Shown one piece after another: positions 21,766 through 33,689 of a stretch of 64,000 nt of DNA. The notes under the pieces are model-generated. The model had not been told where the DNA came from, ran no database searches, and saw nothing but the letters and a program-made list of their open reading frames with translations. This DNA comes from Tenrec ecaudatus (Eukaryota; Chordata; Mammalia; Afrosoricida; Tenrecidae): positions 148,653,525 to 148,717,524 of the forward strand of contig NC_134539.1 of the NCBI RefSeq assembly GCF_050624435.1, in the 5' to 3' direction. A program made the position numbers and the translations under genes. Within the stretch, counting starts at the first letter, position 1, and the number at the start of each line of letters is the position of its first letter.

Positions 21766-21899
21766 GAGCTTGAGTCCTAACCCTCTTTTTCTCTCTTCAA
21801 AGCTAGCTTGTTGTGTCTTCCACGTAGCATCTCTCTGATCTCCCCTGCTGTTACCCTTCTCGTCCACTCAAATAATCCCGGATAATTTCTGGAGTTTGG

Positions 21900-22077
21900 C
21901 CTTTTAACTGCAAGGTCAGTAGTTCCAACCCACCAGCTCCTCTGTGGGAGAAAGACAACGCTTTCTACACTCATAAAGAACTACAATCTCAGAAACCCAC
22001 CAGGGCACACCTACAACCCCTCCTGTACAGTCACACTGCTTCGTAATTGACTCCATGGAGATGAGCTTGTGTGTTTG
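21900..22077 (+). repeat. AfroSINE
   Basis: Sense copy with 'actgcaaggtcagtagttcc', 'aacccaccagctcctctgtg' and tail 'attgactccatggagatgag'. Confidence 0.85.
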
Positions 22078-22165
22078 TTTCTTTAGGTTTAAAGCAGCTG
22101 ATCCTGGAGGATAGTTCTGTCTGGAAATTTAATTCGCCTTTCCTTTGTAATGCAAACCATTCAAG

Positions 22166-22362
22166 GAAGGAGCTCTGGTGGCACAGTTGTTAAGCACTCA
22201 GCTGTTAACTGAAAGGCTGACAATGGAACCCACTAGCTTCTCAGCAGGGAAGAGAGGTGGTAGACTGCTCTGTAATTAGTTCGAGCCTGGGAAACATGAT
22301 GGAGCCCTTGAACAAATATTATGTCCAATTTCACTCCATGGCAGGAGATTTGGGTTTTGGTT
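22166..22362 (+). repeat. AfroSINE, near full length
   Basis: Begins 'ggagctctggtggcacagtt', continues 'aactgaaaggctgacaatgg', and ends with a degenerate tail and 'ttgggttttggttt'. Confidence 0.82.
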
Positions 22363-22476
22363 TGATCTTGTTAGATAGCTAGAGCTGAGGCACCTACCAA
22401 GGCTCAGGGAACTAGATGCAAATCTTGTAGACTTTCATTTTGGGGGAGTGTTTCCATTATTCAGGACTCCAAAAAA

Positions 22477-22655
22477 CCAAACTCACTAATAACGGACTCA
22501 ATGCTGACTCAGAGTGACAACGTAGGGGTTCCCGAGGCTTGGTCTACAGGAGTAGAAACCCCATCATTTTCCCCTCAAAGCTGCTGGTGTCTTTGAACTG
22601 CCCGCCACGTGTATCACAGCCCAACTCATAACCACTACACTGGCACGGTTTCTTC
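22477..22655 (-). repeat. AfroSINE, near full length
   Basis: Antisense copy, from 'ccaaactcactaataacgga' through 'caaagctgctggtgtctttg' to 'ataaccactacactggcacg'. Confidence 0.85.
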
Positions 22656-22933
22656 ATGAAGGACAAGAGAAACATTATTCGTGATGGCAATAGCAGGAAT
22701 GGCAGTGAGGATGGTTAGAGCCTGGTTAATGAGGCCAAAGGTTCAGCTATGATGATGTGGAGTGATTCACAGTGCCAGTGACAGAGGCAACGATGACTAG
22801 TGTAGGTCCCCTAATAGGTATTAAAGGGTGCCTTCCTGACCATCCTTCTTGCAACTTTAAGAAATATTTTTCTCATTTGTGTTGATTTGACAATTTTTTG
22901 TGACTGGTTCTGCAGGCCATGAGCTCTCCCAGA

Positions 22934-23136
22934 AACACTCACTGCCATCAGGTCAACATCAAGGAACAGCAACCCTGTAGCACACAGTAGAATTGTCCCT
23001 TTTAGTTTCTCAGCCTATAATTCTTTAGGAGACTAGAAAGCCCCACCTTTCTCCCATGGGGCAGCTGGTGGTTTCGAACTGCTTACCTTGCAGCCAGCAG
23101 TCCACTGTATAGTCACTATACCATCAGGGTTCTTCT
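22934..23136 (-). repeat. AfroSINE, near full length
   Basis: Antisense copy, from 'aaacactcactgccatcagg' through 'gcagctggtggtttcgaact' to 'agtcactataccatcagggt'. Together with its three upstream neighbours it makes a cluster of four SINEs in 1.25 kb. Confidence 0.88.
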
Positions 23137-23690
23137 GAGCTATGTATCATCCCTAGACTGTATCGATTTTCCCTTTAAGTAGCCATAATCATATTATGTA
23201 GCTTGCAACCAAGAACTTCATTGACAGAGCCTTTAAGGGGAAGAAATTTCATTTCAGGGTAAAACCTGCCTTTCCAGGCCTTACTGTCTTTACCTGGTCT
23301 GAATTATAGAAGTTAAGAATTATTCAGTTAGACCAGCCATTTGGGAGATGAAGAGAGAGTAATACATCGAATTTTAAACTTTGGCACACTCGGGCTTGTA
23401 TTGGGACAATTATGATAATTAATTGAGGTCATGTTAGTCATCCAAAATAAATTTTGTGATGAAAATGAGTTTCTATGACCTACAGATTTATAAACTCTCT
23501 ATCTTCCGAATGACTGGCTATTTTATTCTGTTGTTTTTTAATTCTGATTCAAACTGTATGTGAGGGATTTCGTAAGGTTTTTCAGAGGATCTTTTTCTAC
23601 TGGCGTGAATGCAAGAATATTCCAGAACATGGACTGTAAGTCCCCCTTGTTGTTCTGAAAATGTCATGCAGAAAGTTGAACGCTAGTGGT
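23137..23690. other. Unassigned AT-rich sequence
   Basis: No repeat landmark is seen. This is one of the quieter stretches and could be single-copy. Confidence 0.4.
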
Positions 23691-23691
23691 T

Positions 23692-25200
23692 GCTGTTTAA
23701 TGTCGTAGAGTCTGTTCTGACTCATCGCGCCCCTCTGAGAGTCAAAACACAGAACAAAACACGGCTTGACGCCGCACCATCCTCATAATTGTTCTTAGGT
23801 TGGAGCCCATGGTTGCAATCAAAGACTTTCCTATTTTTCACTGCCCCTCCACGTTACAGTGAATAGTCTCTCCTGATGACATGTCCCAAGTATGTTAAAT
23901 GAAGTCTCACCATCGCTGCCTCTAAAGAACAGTCAGGCTGTCCTTGCAGGACACACTTGTTTGTTCTTTTGGCAGTCCATCATGCTTTCAATGTTTTTTG
24001 CCAGGACCATATTTCAAAGGCATCAATCCTTCTGTCTTCCTTATTCAATATCCAGCTTTCAACTAAATATGAGGTGATTGGAAATACCATGGTTTCGGTC
24101 AGGCAAAGTCCTCCAAGTAAAATCCTTGCTTTTCAACACTTTAAAAAGGTCTTGTGCACCAGATTCACCCAATGCAATGAATGCATCATTTGATTTCTTA
24201 CTGCTGCTTCCAGGAGTATTGGTTGTGTATGCAAGCAAGATGAAATCCTTGACAACTTCAATCTTTTCTCCATTTATCCTGATGTTACCTATTGGTCCAG
24301 TTGCAAGAATTTGGGTTATTTTTTTTATGTGCCCAATTCTGGCCACAATCTAGGCATCAAACTAGGATGAACAAAGGGCTGCCAGTCTGCTCTGCCCCTG
24401 ACTGAAATAAGAGCACCACCACCAATCAGGTGTCTCTTTGCCCATAGCCAGGGGTTTGGGTTGTCTTCACAGCGAGTCTTAATTCATACAAACAAGTGCT
24501 TCAAGTCCTGCTCACTTTCAGAAAACAAGGTTGTATCATTTGCTTATTGCAGGTAATTAATAAAACTTTCTCAAATCCTGATGCTTCATTCTTCTGCATG
24601 CAACCCAGATTTTCTGATTATTTGTTCATCATACAGCTTAAATAACTATGGTGAGCAGATACAACTCTGCTGCACAACTTTCCTGATTTTAAACCATGCA
24701 GCATACCCTTGTTCTGTGCACACAACTACCTCTTGTTACATGCAGATAATGAAATGTTTTGGAATTCCCATTCTTCTCAAGGCTAACCATGGTGTGTTTT
24801 GATCTGCATAGTCAAATGCCTTTGCATGGCCACGGAAACAAAAATAAATATCTTTCTGGTATCCTCTGCTTTCAGCCAAGATCCATCTGACACAAACAAT
24901 ACTATCTTCTTTTCCATGCCCTCTTCTGAATCCTGGCTGAACTGCTGGCAAAACTCCAAACTCATACTCATTGCTGTGAGTGGACGCTGACTCATAATGA
25001 CTCTGTAAGACAGGGTCGAACTGCCCTTATGGATTTCTGACACTGTAACTTTTTACAACAGTAGAAAGCCTCATCCTGGTTCCATGGAGCAGGGGATGGT
25101 TTCGAGCTGCTAACCGTGAGGCTCAAATCCCAACCTGTCACCACTACTCCATCAAGCTCCTGAACTTCTGGCAGCTTGATGAACTTCTCTCAGTGATACA
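23692..25200 (-). mobile_element. RTE-clade LINE relic with reverse-transcriptase domain
   Basis: The most complete RTE copy in the window. On the minus strand it reads from the reverse-transcriptase region (about 24950-24740 gives a frame with 'KDIYFCFRGHAKAFDYADQN', the conserved block ahead of the palm) through the segment around 24346-24059 ('ATGPIGNIRINGEKIEVVKD', 'DLFKVLKSKDFTW') to the 3' terminal block at 23692. The palm catalytic motif (YADD in the family) lies at 24535-24546 and reads stop-A-N-D, so the enzyme is dead. Frames shift repeatedly. A SINE is inserted at about 24968-25160. The 5' half is missing or unrecognisable. Confidence 0.88.
24968..25160 (-). repeat. AfroSINE nested in the RTE relic
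   Basis: Antisense copy within the RTE: 'gacgctgactcataatgact', then 'gatggtttcgagctgctaac', ending 'accactactccatcaagctc'. RTE-like sequence is found on its lower-coordinate side and weakly beyond it. Confidence 0.8.
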
Positions 25201-26985
25201 ACCATTGGTGAATGGTTTTCAGCTAAATATTACTCCTTGAATGTTAGAGACATCTGTTTTGTGGCAGGTTGGGAACAATCTGCCCAACTTCCATTGTTTT
25301 CAGATGAGAATTGCTCACGATATTGATTATTCAGAGCCCACATCAATCACTCTCTTCCAATCAACAGTCAAATGAAAGAGCAGTCTCTTTCTACTTTGGG
25401 TTAGATTTCCCCCCAATTTCCAAGTCGTATTAAAAAATTATACCCAAAATTTCAGTCTACCAGTTGATAAGCAGTGGAGTTAGCCCACCTAGTGTCCATT
25501 AGCCAGCCATTTGGGTTTTATTGTTCAATGACAGCAAAGGAAGACTTTATCTTTTCTACTTTATTCGGGACCCATGGGATTTTATGCCTTCTTTTGGCAG
25601 TATTACTCCCTCGATAGTTTTTCAGGATGCCCTGAAGGGCACGAACAATCACAGTATTATTGAAGGGACACAATCCTCATTCATGTTCCCATTAGGTGAA
25701 ATGCACCTCATTTGTCTTTCTTGTTTTCCTGTTGTTAGTTGTTTTTCCCCTTCCTGCATTTGTTCTCAGACACTTTAAAAAGCATGAGTCATTGTCACTT
25801 GTTCGGTGTTGGGAAGGTGAGGAAGGGGAAGGGGAAGTAGATCTGGTAGGAGGAAAATGTATTATTGCCTGTGTTAAATTTATAAAACTAAAACGTTGCC
25901 CCACAGCGTGTGCTTTACGTGTATTGCATCTTTACTTTGATTTGTGCATTTAACTGCAGAAGTCACGTCCTAACCTCTTGATCCCCAAGCATCCCTATCT
26001 TTACCCCAAAAGGCATTACCCAAAAAGTGCCTTCTGCATCCCGTTCTTCACACTTGTGATGAAGTCCTGAAAGTGGATCAGCTATTTATCTAATGAAGAC
26101 AAGATCTAAGATGCCTTGGACTCTGCTCTACTGGGAATCAATTGATCAGTTTCCTTTTCTTATTCTTTTGCTTCCTCGCTCTTCCTCTCTCTCCCCCGCC
26201 CCTCTCTCTTCCTTCTTGCCCCTGGGTCTGTTTGTCTGTGTGCACACACCTTATTATATGTCACGCTACCATGTGATGATAAAATCTGATCCAATGCAAT
26301 TTTATAACGGAAGGGATTGAATTTCTCCATTTTCCATCAATGTGATAAGGAGCAACAAACATTTTTGCCCCGAAAACCAATTAGCAGATCATTTCTGTCA
26401 TTGTAGTATAAAAGCAGGCATTGACAGTGTGAATGGGTATGGCTGTGCTCCACTGAAACTTTATTGAAAACAACCATTGAGCTATCAGACTATAGTTTAC
26501 TGTCATGCGCTCAGTGAGTGGAGTATAATACACTAACTAGTCCTTAATCTCAACTTTTACATGCAGATAAGAAAATAAGATATGCCTTCTCAGTCTTGTA
26601 TAGCTGTAATAAACCAAGAAGTATTCTTTAAGTTGGAATTTCATGAAGAAAAAATATAAGAATAGAGTAAAATATGAATTTCTTTGAAATTCACGGATCC
26701 TGATATTCAGTAATGAGAATTGTGAACAGATTTCTTGAAAACAAATGATGAACACGTGGTTAATTTCAGAATCAGTTTCTCTTCATAGATAATAATACAT
26801 AGACTACAGGAAGACTTTTTTTTAAGGTGCTTCAATCCAGTTGCTCACTGATTTTGTGGGTAGTGTAACATTCCAGTGGGAAAAATGCTCTTTGAGAACA
26901 TTGGTTGGCGACTACGCAAGTTATTGTGTATACAAATATTTCCAACTATTGTTCTTTCTGTGTGAATTGAAAAGTGCACTTTGAT
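25201..26985. other. Unassigned sequence
   Basis: No named repeat or gene is recognised in 1.8 kb. Very diverged RTE sequence may continue for a few hundred bases past 25200, but I cannot demonstrate it. Confidence 0.35.
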
Positions 26986-26989
26986 GGCC

Positions 26990-27094
26990 ATTCTCTCTCT
27001 CTCTTTCCGTCTCCCCCTTTCTTTCTCTCTCTCTCCTTTTTACTCTCCTCTTCAAACACACACACACACACGCACATACACACACACACACACC
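26990..27094. repeat. CT-rich tract followed by (CA)n
   Basis: A pyrimidine-rich CT region (26992-27050) leads into an imperfect CA run (27056-27094) with CG and TA interruptions. Confidence 0.9.
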
Positions 27095-27224
27095 TATGGA
27101 CATGCATTCCTAAAAATCCCAACAGCTATCTGTCTCTCCTTCATTCTGTTATAAAACAGTTTCTCCATGCTGATGCACCACAAGGAACTTTTGGCTTAAT
27201 AGCATAGTTGGTTGAAAAGTATCA

Positions 27225-27729
27225 ATATGCTTTCCTCTAGTTCTTAAATGCTTCCTCCCCCGCCCTCCCCACTCTCACGAGTCCAATTCTACCTTACAAA
27301 TCTGGCTAGACCAGAGGATGTACATTGGTACAGATAGCAACTGGAAACACAGGAAATCCAGGACAGATGACGCCTTCATGATTAGTGGCGATGCCTGGAG
27401 GGCGGAGGGAATGTGGGGCATAAAGGGGGAACTGATTACAAGAAGCTACGTATAGCCTCCTTCCTGGGGATGGACAGCAGAGAAGAGGGCAGCGGGGAGA
27501 CATCGGACAGTGTAACACATGACAAAATAATAATAATTTATGAATTATGAAGAATTCATGAGGGAGGGGGAAGGGGAAAATGAGGAGCTGATATTAAGGG
27601 CTAAAATAGAAGTCAAATATTTTGAGAATGATGATGGTAACAAATGTGCTTGACACAATGGATGGATGGATGGATTGTGATAAGAATTGTATGAACCCCC
27701 AATAAAAAGATTTTTTTAAAAAAAAAAAA
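27225..27729 (+). mobile_element. Young 5'-truncated L1 with 11-bp target duplication
   Basis: A sense L1 3' UTR of about 500 bp of the same family as 15797-16248, including 'agaccagaggatgtacattg', 'gacaaaataataataattta' and the end 'acccccaataaaaag' plus poly-A. It is flanked by 'gaaaagtatca' at 27214-27224 and 27730-27740. No coding sequence is included. Confidence 0.9.
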
Positions 27730-27857
27730 GAAAAGTATCAGTCTGCAAGATGAAAAATTTCAATTCTCTGGATATTTAAATGTGTGTATAATTCCATTTA
27801 AAAAGACCATAGTCTTTCAAAAGCAGATGTCTCTCCTGAGATGACTGTCTGTCAGTG

Positions 27858-28080
27858 CTCAAAAACTAATCTCATGACCATGGGTCTATTCCAAGTCATA
27901 GTGACCACACAGGACAGGGGAGAACTGCCCTTGTGGGATCCTGAGACTGTCACTACTTATGGGAGTACAGAAGCCCCTCATTCTCCCACCTCCTCTGGAG
28001 CAGCTCCTGACTTCGAACGGTTGACCTGCTGTTTAGCAGCCCAATGCTTAACCTACTGTGCCACCAGAGCTGGTGTATCA
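27858..28080 (-). repeat. AfroSINE, near full length
   Basis: Antisense copy, from 'aaaaactaatctcatgacca' through 'acaggggagaactgcccttg' and 'cttcgaacggttgacctgct' to 'ctactgtgccaccagagctg'. Confidence 0.88.
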
Positions 28081-28925
28081 GGGTTGCTCGCAAAGTAATT
28101 CAAAGATATACCTAAAACCACATTAACTCTCATTGACTTTGATATATTTGTGGGTCATGGGCTAAGAAACAAAGAAGTAACCAATAAAGAACTGGGTCTA
28201 TTTAAAAATGTACCTGGATTGCAATTCAGAGACAAGTGTCTTATAGAAAGTAGTGTATTCATTTTGTTTCTGCTTTAGCTTTCCAAACACATGACTAGAG
28301 ATAGTTCATCATCAATTACACTAACAGTTGGGTAAAGTAAGAACTTGGGCTCTGAACAAACCTTCTAAAAAGTCTCTTGAAACTCTTGATAATTCAACGT
28401 TTTGTTTTTCTTTTTGCATGCGGGGGGATTGTAAATGGTTTTCTTTTTTTGGTGTTGGAAAGATATACATATATCAGACGTTACAATTCAATATTTTCAG
28501 CCACGTGACCCACAGGTTGAGATAACTCACCTTTTTAAGTTGCTTCTCATTCTTATTTTTGGTTTATCACAACTTATCACATTGACCTCTTGGACAAACA
28601 AGTAAAATCGTGAGGAGCTAAAATAAATTGTAAGGGTTAATCTAGATTGTTTGAATACCCATGGAAGGTGAAATCTTGGCCCAAGGCAGTCCATCAGGAT
28701 TGGGGAAACAGCAAGCTATAATAATGAGTAGAGATTTTTCAGGGAAGGGCTTCTTACTGCAGCTGAGCTCCAACACAACCTATCTACAAAATCAAATTTT
28801 GCATTACCCTCTTTTCATTAAAAATCTAATTATTTTTTTGTAGCAAAAAGAGAACAGCAGCAAAACACTATTTTCTTCGGGGGAAAGTCAAGTCTAGAAC
28901 ATGAAAGTATACAGTGTTTAAAAAT
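28081..28925. other. Unassigned AT-rich sequence
   Basis: No feature is recognised. Confidence 0.4.
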
Positions 28926-28938
28926 CAGAAGTGTTTCT

Positions 28939-30344
28939 TTTTTTTTTTTTTGGTTTTGTTTTTAACAATTTATTGGGGCTCATACAATTCTTATCACAGT
29001 TATACATCAATTGTATAAAGCACATCTGTACAGTCTTTGCCCTAATCATTTTTTTCTCCTCTTTTCTTTTTTTACATTTTATTAGGGACTCATACAACTC
29101 TTATCACAATCCATACATATACATACATCAATTGTATAAAGCACATCCATACATTCCCTGCCCCAATCATTCTCAAGGCATTTGCTCTCCACTTAAGACC
29201 CTTGCATCAGGTCCTCTCTTTTTCCCCCTCCCTCCCCTTTCCCCCTTCCCTCATGTGCCCCCGGTAATCCATACATCGTTATTTTGTCATATCTTGCCCT
29301 ATCCGGAGTCTCCCTTCCCCCCCTCTCCGCTGTCCCTCTCCCAGGGAAGAGGTCACATGTGGATCCCTGCAATCAGCTCCCCCCCCCTCCAACCCACTCA
29401 CCCTCCACTCTCCCAGCATCGTCCCTCACACCCTTGGTCCTGAAGGTATCATCCACCCTGGATTCCCTGTACCTCCAGCCCTCATATGTACCAGTATACA
29501 GCCTCTGTCCTATCCAGCCCCGCAAGGTAGAATTCGGACCATGGCAGTTGGGGGGAGGAAGCATCCAGGATATGGGGGAAAGCTGTGTTCTTCATCAGTA
29601 CTACCTCGCACCCTAATTAACCCATCTCCTCTCCTAAACCCCTCTATGAGGGGATCTCCATTGGCCGACAATTGGGCCTTGGGTCTCCACTCTGCACTTC
29701 CCCCTTCATTTAATATGGTATATATATACATATATACATATACATATATACACACACATATACACATACATACACACACGTATATCTTTTTTTTTTTTTG
29801 CATGATGCCTTATAACTGGTACCTTGGCACCTCGTGATCGCACTGGCCGGTGTGCTTCTTCCATGTGGGCTTTTTTGCTTCTGAGCTAGATGGCCGCTTG
29901 TTCACCTTCAAGCCTTTAAGACCCCAGACACTATCTCTTTTGATAGCCGGGCACCATCAGCTTTCTTCACCACATTTGCTTATGCACCCATTTGTCTTCA
30001 GCGATCCTATCATGGAGGTGTGCAGTAAATGATATGATTTTTTGTTCTTTGATGCCTGGTAACTGATCCCTTTGGGACCACTCGATCACCCAGGCTGGTG
30101 TGTTTTTCCATGTGGACTTTGTTGCTTCTGAGCTAGATGGCCGCTTGTTTATCTTCAAGCCTTTAAGACCCCAGTCATTATCTCTTTTGATAGCCGGGCA
30201 CCATCAGCTTTCTTCACCACATTTACTTGTTCACCAACTTTGGCTCCAGACGTTGTGTCGGGAGAGTGAGCATCATAGAGTTCCAATTTAATAAAAGAAG
30301 GTATTCGTGCATTGAGGGAGTGTCTGAGTAGAGGCCCAAGGTCC
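28939..30344 (-). mobile_element. L1 3' UTR insertion carrying two L1 3' ends
   Basis: A 1.4-kb antisense L1 insertion bounded by perfect 13-bp direct repeats 'cagaagtgtttct' (28926-28938 and 30345-30357). In its own sense it consists of a long 3' UTR (30344 to about 29077, ending in an AATAAA signal), an A-rich linker (29049-29073), and then a second L1 3' terminus of about 85 bp (29048-28964) with its own AATAAA signal and poly-A. Within the long UTR, a unit of about 215-230 bp occurs twice with a period of 247 bp (29804 and 30051). A TA/CA microsatellite interrupts it at about 29715-29785. No ORF2 is present. Confidence 0.9.
29715..29785. repeat. (TA)n/(CA)n-rich microsatellite inside L1
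   Basis: Alternating TA, TACA and CA units replace the short T-rich segment seen at the same place in the L1 copy at 3757-4640 (near 4390). Confidence 0.85.
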
Positions 30345-30357
30345 CAGAAGTGTTTCT

Positions 30358-33300
30358 AAGAGAGCAATAACCAAAGTCCCTTCTTGTTGTCTTAAAATTA
30401 GTCCGGGTTTCTTTTTCCCGGAAGTAGAATCGAACAATGGGGTCCTATAGCTCTCTCACCCACACCCTCCTCCCCAAACGCTGAGGCAATGCTGCTCATG
30501 AGTGCTTTATAAGTTGCGTCCGTTTCTGTAGACATGTTGGGGTGCCATTTCCTATTAAGTTCTGCTCATACTAGGCTGGATAGCTTGTAGGAAACGCTCT
30601 CCACTATCTGAGGGAGACCAAAGGAGAGGCTAGCCTTCTGTGACCGTGATTTACAGCAATAAATATCAAGCTATATATTGTTTGCCAACTCCTAAGTGTC
30701 TAGCTGCCATGACGTCCTTTTACTTGGGTCACACTCCACCCATACCAACTCCCCTTCCATCCCTCCACTGGATCCAAAGTGTTCTTGCCTTGCACGTTTT
30801 GCATCGTCCATTTCTTGTCCAAGGTCTGAGATCCTACTTATTCCCCTTGCTAACGTTTCCCGACCTTCCAGTTTAGACCGATAGAGGTCCTTCAGAAAGA
30901 GCCACGGCTGTCATCTTTAAAAGCAGGTTTTAGTTTTACGTTTTGTTCTGAATCACAAAGGACCCTATTTCTTTTAAAGGTGATGTCCTCTTCTTTGGGG
31001 CTGTTAGGGTCCCATAAGAAAGAGTGTCCCTGACGGATAGAAGCCATTTTGCTTACTCTACTCTACATGAAAGGCAGTTTCAACAAGGTTCAGTGAAATA
31101 ATTTGCTGTTTTTTAATTCACTTTTTCCATAAACCTTTAAAAGTCCCCTTCTGAACTCTCCTGAATTCCTATCTTCATTATTCCACTTAATCAGTTCATC
31201 CAATCTGTATTGTTGAAACTAATACCATTTTTTTTTTTTGGTTGAGGAAAAGGAAGTTTAGAGAAGCTAAAGGATATGGCCAAGATCAAATACCTGGGAA
31301 TTGCGTAGTCATAATGAAAACTCTTGCAGGGAAAGTCCAGCTCATTCAAAATCTAATGACTACATAAAATAAAGTACATGCAATTCCTAGCATAGCATCG
31401 GGGCCATAACAGTTAATAAATAATGATTACTCATCCTTTCACATAAAACCCTCAAAAGCATCTTAAGAGACAGGGGTGTGCTTTATTTCCTTTTAAGAAA
31501 TTAAGGGAAAAATTTTAAAGAGCTCAAATGAAATGGGAGAGCAAGCACGAACAACTGGTGCTGAATTGTCCACACGCTCCTGAGATTAGCCCTCCCCGTC
31601 TTGCTTCCTGAGCAACGCCTCCATCTTGGGGAAGTCAGTGACATCTGTGGAGGCCATATTGAAGCCAGCTATTTTTGATCCCCAAACTCTTTCTCTTTAC
31701 CTCCCAGCACAACTTTAGGTAACATTATCTCATGACAGGTCTCGAAGACGCTCTTGAATTTAATTGTCCTCCCTTGCGCAAATATCTCCTTAGAATATCA
31801 AAACACTGGAGATCTTTTTTATTTTGTGGTGGTTTCGTGGAAGTCATCTGATAGTAAATCAACCCTTTAGGACCCTGAACATTGTAATTTGCCTAGGATG
31901 ATGTAGGAGGAACAGCTGGTCTAAGCACATAGTCATGAGAGTTACCATAGTCACGAGGGTTACTACCAATGTAAGGTAGGTGATTGCTTCACATCTCCCA
32001 AGTTTAACTGGAACCCTTTAAGCCAGGACAATATGTCCTGGGAGCTCTGTCTGGAGCTTCCTCCAGGACGTTACACAAGTGATAAAAGTCCATTGATACT
32101 GCCTCATAGTTGAAAGTCAATGGTATTGTCAGAGAGGCCTCGGGATGAGCTAGGTTTGAGGAAGGAAAAAAAAGGAGACCTTTTATAAAACAGACCAGGG
32201 AATCAAGAAAGAAGAAGAAGGACATCTTTGTACCAGAAGTGTATTAGCTCTCCATTTATTTCAAGATGTTTTCATTTCTCAAAGTATCACTTGGCAGACT
32301 GTGCCTGTCTTGAAAAAGGAATTAAACCATTAAGTTAAAAGAATTGCATTCACAGCGCCCCCCATCCTGCCCCCGCACCATGCCTCAGGGTGGATGGTAT
32401 GGAAATGTGCTTGAAGGCCACTGAATGCGTGTGCTGTTTGCAAGCAGATTACCTGCCAGAGCCTGTGGTGATGTATTTACTGGGGGACTGCGCATGTTTA
32501 CTTTCTGAAGAGTCATTAATAGGGCCAGGTAGTGGAAGCTTCACTGTGAATCCTCTTTGGCCTCTAGATCTTTGTGCCTCACTTTACTGCCTCATCCTCC
32601 CTCAACCCCCATCAGTCTTGGTGACCTTGGGCTTGCGGGTATTGATCAAATAACCATCTGTTTTGAGACCTACTGAACAGGTTCGATATTTGGTTCAAGC
32701 AGAGACTATATTCTTGCATAAACTATTTAGGGTACTTGCACATTTCTAATCGCTTAACCACTATTTTTTTGAGCACTTCCTGTTTCAGCACTTTTGAAGA
32801 CTCAATTTGTTTGAAGTTGATAGCTCTGGGCCAGTCAAGAATTAAAGAAATTGAGCAGATGACCTCATCATTACTTATGGAGTTGATGAGTAAGATAATG
32901 TATGGAAGCAATTAAGTCGTAGGAATGGCCCACACAAACTCCAGCCTCCTCTAGCCTGAGATTGGAAGAACTGCATCCAGTTCTGCACTAGCCATGGCTT
33001 AGTGCTCTTCCCAGTAAATACAAGGGAGGTATTGAGGAAAATGGAGAGCAAAATTCATTTATGAAACAAACAAACAAACAAACCAGACATACTGGATTGA
33101 TAGAGATTGGAGAAACACCAGAGACTGTTGTTAGATGACACCTTTTTATCCTGGGACTGAAACCACTCCAAGAGTGGTGTGATAATTAGGCCTTTCATTA
33201 CCTAATACTTTTTTGTTTGTAAGATTTTTGTAGACGCAATATTTTTCACTAGTGCGGTATATGGTAAAACGTTAAGCGCTTGCATTTTTGTGGATATAAT

Positions 33301-33689
33301 AGATTTAGATAAATAATATAGAGGACACCTATGTTCTGGGGGACCCTAGAAATCAAATTAGTGGTATTATGTATGCAAATCAAACTTACTTGAATATTTA
33401 GCTAATTTCAAATACCATCCCTTCCCCAAAACACTCAGTAGGCATTAAACACACACATGCAAGACCTAATCTCAATGTACAGAATCCCCAAGAGACAAAA
33501 GTTGTATCATTCTTCCAGGTAGTCTCGGGCAAAATCCTCCTGACACAGAACTATGTAAACAATGAACTTCCTTCTGTTTTATGTAGTTATAACTGAAACA
33601 TGTGCATCTTCAACAGCTGGACAAAGGCCACCAAGAGATCAAGACCTGGAAAATTAGAGGGTGTCTGTACGTACCAGGGGTTAGCAAAA
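30358..33689. other. Unassigned 3.3-kb stretch with few repeats
   Basis: I recognise no SINE, RTE or L1 landmark here apart from small simple tracts such as (AAAC)n at 33063-33083. It is among the longest repeat-poor parts of the window. An 87-codon frame at 32390-32653 has no family I recognise. Confidence 0.4.

Noticed and set aside
28931..29443. 170-codon plus-strand frame
   Set aside because: It is the antisense of an L1 3' UTR; its similarity to the frames at 3817-4137 and 15760-16182 only reflects shared L1 sequence.
32390..32653. Possible unique exon (87 codons, Cys-rich start)
   Set aside because: No recognisable protein family, no convincing splice-site pair, and no way to judge conservation from this sequence alone.
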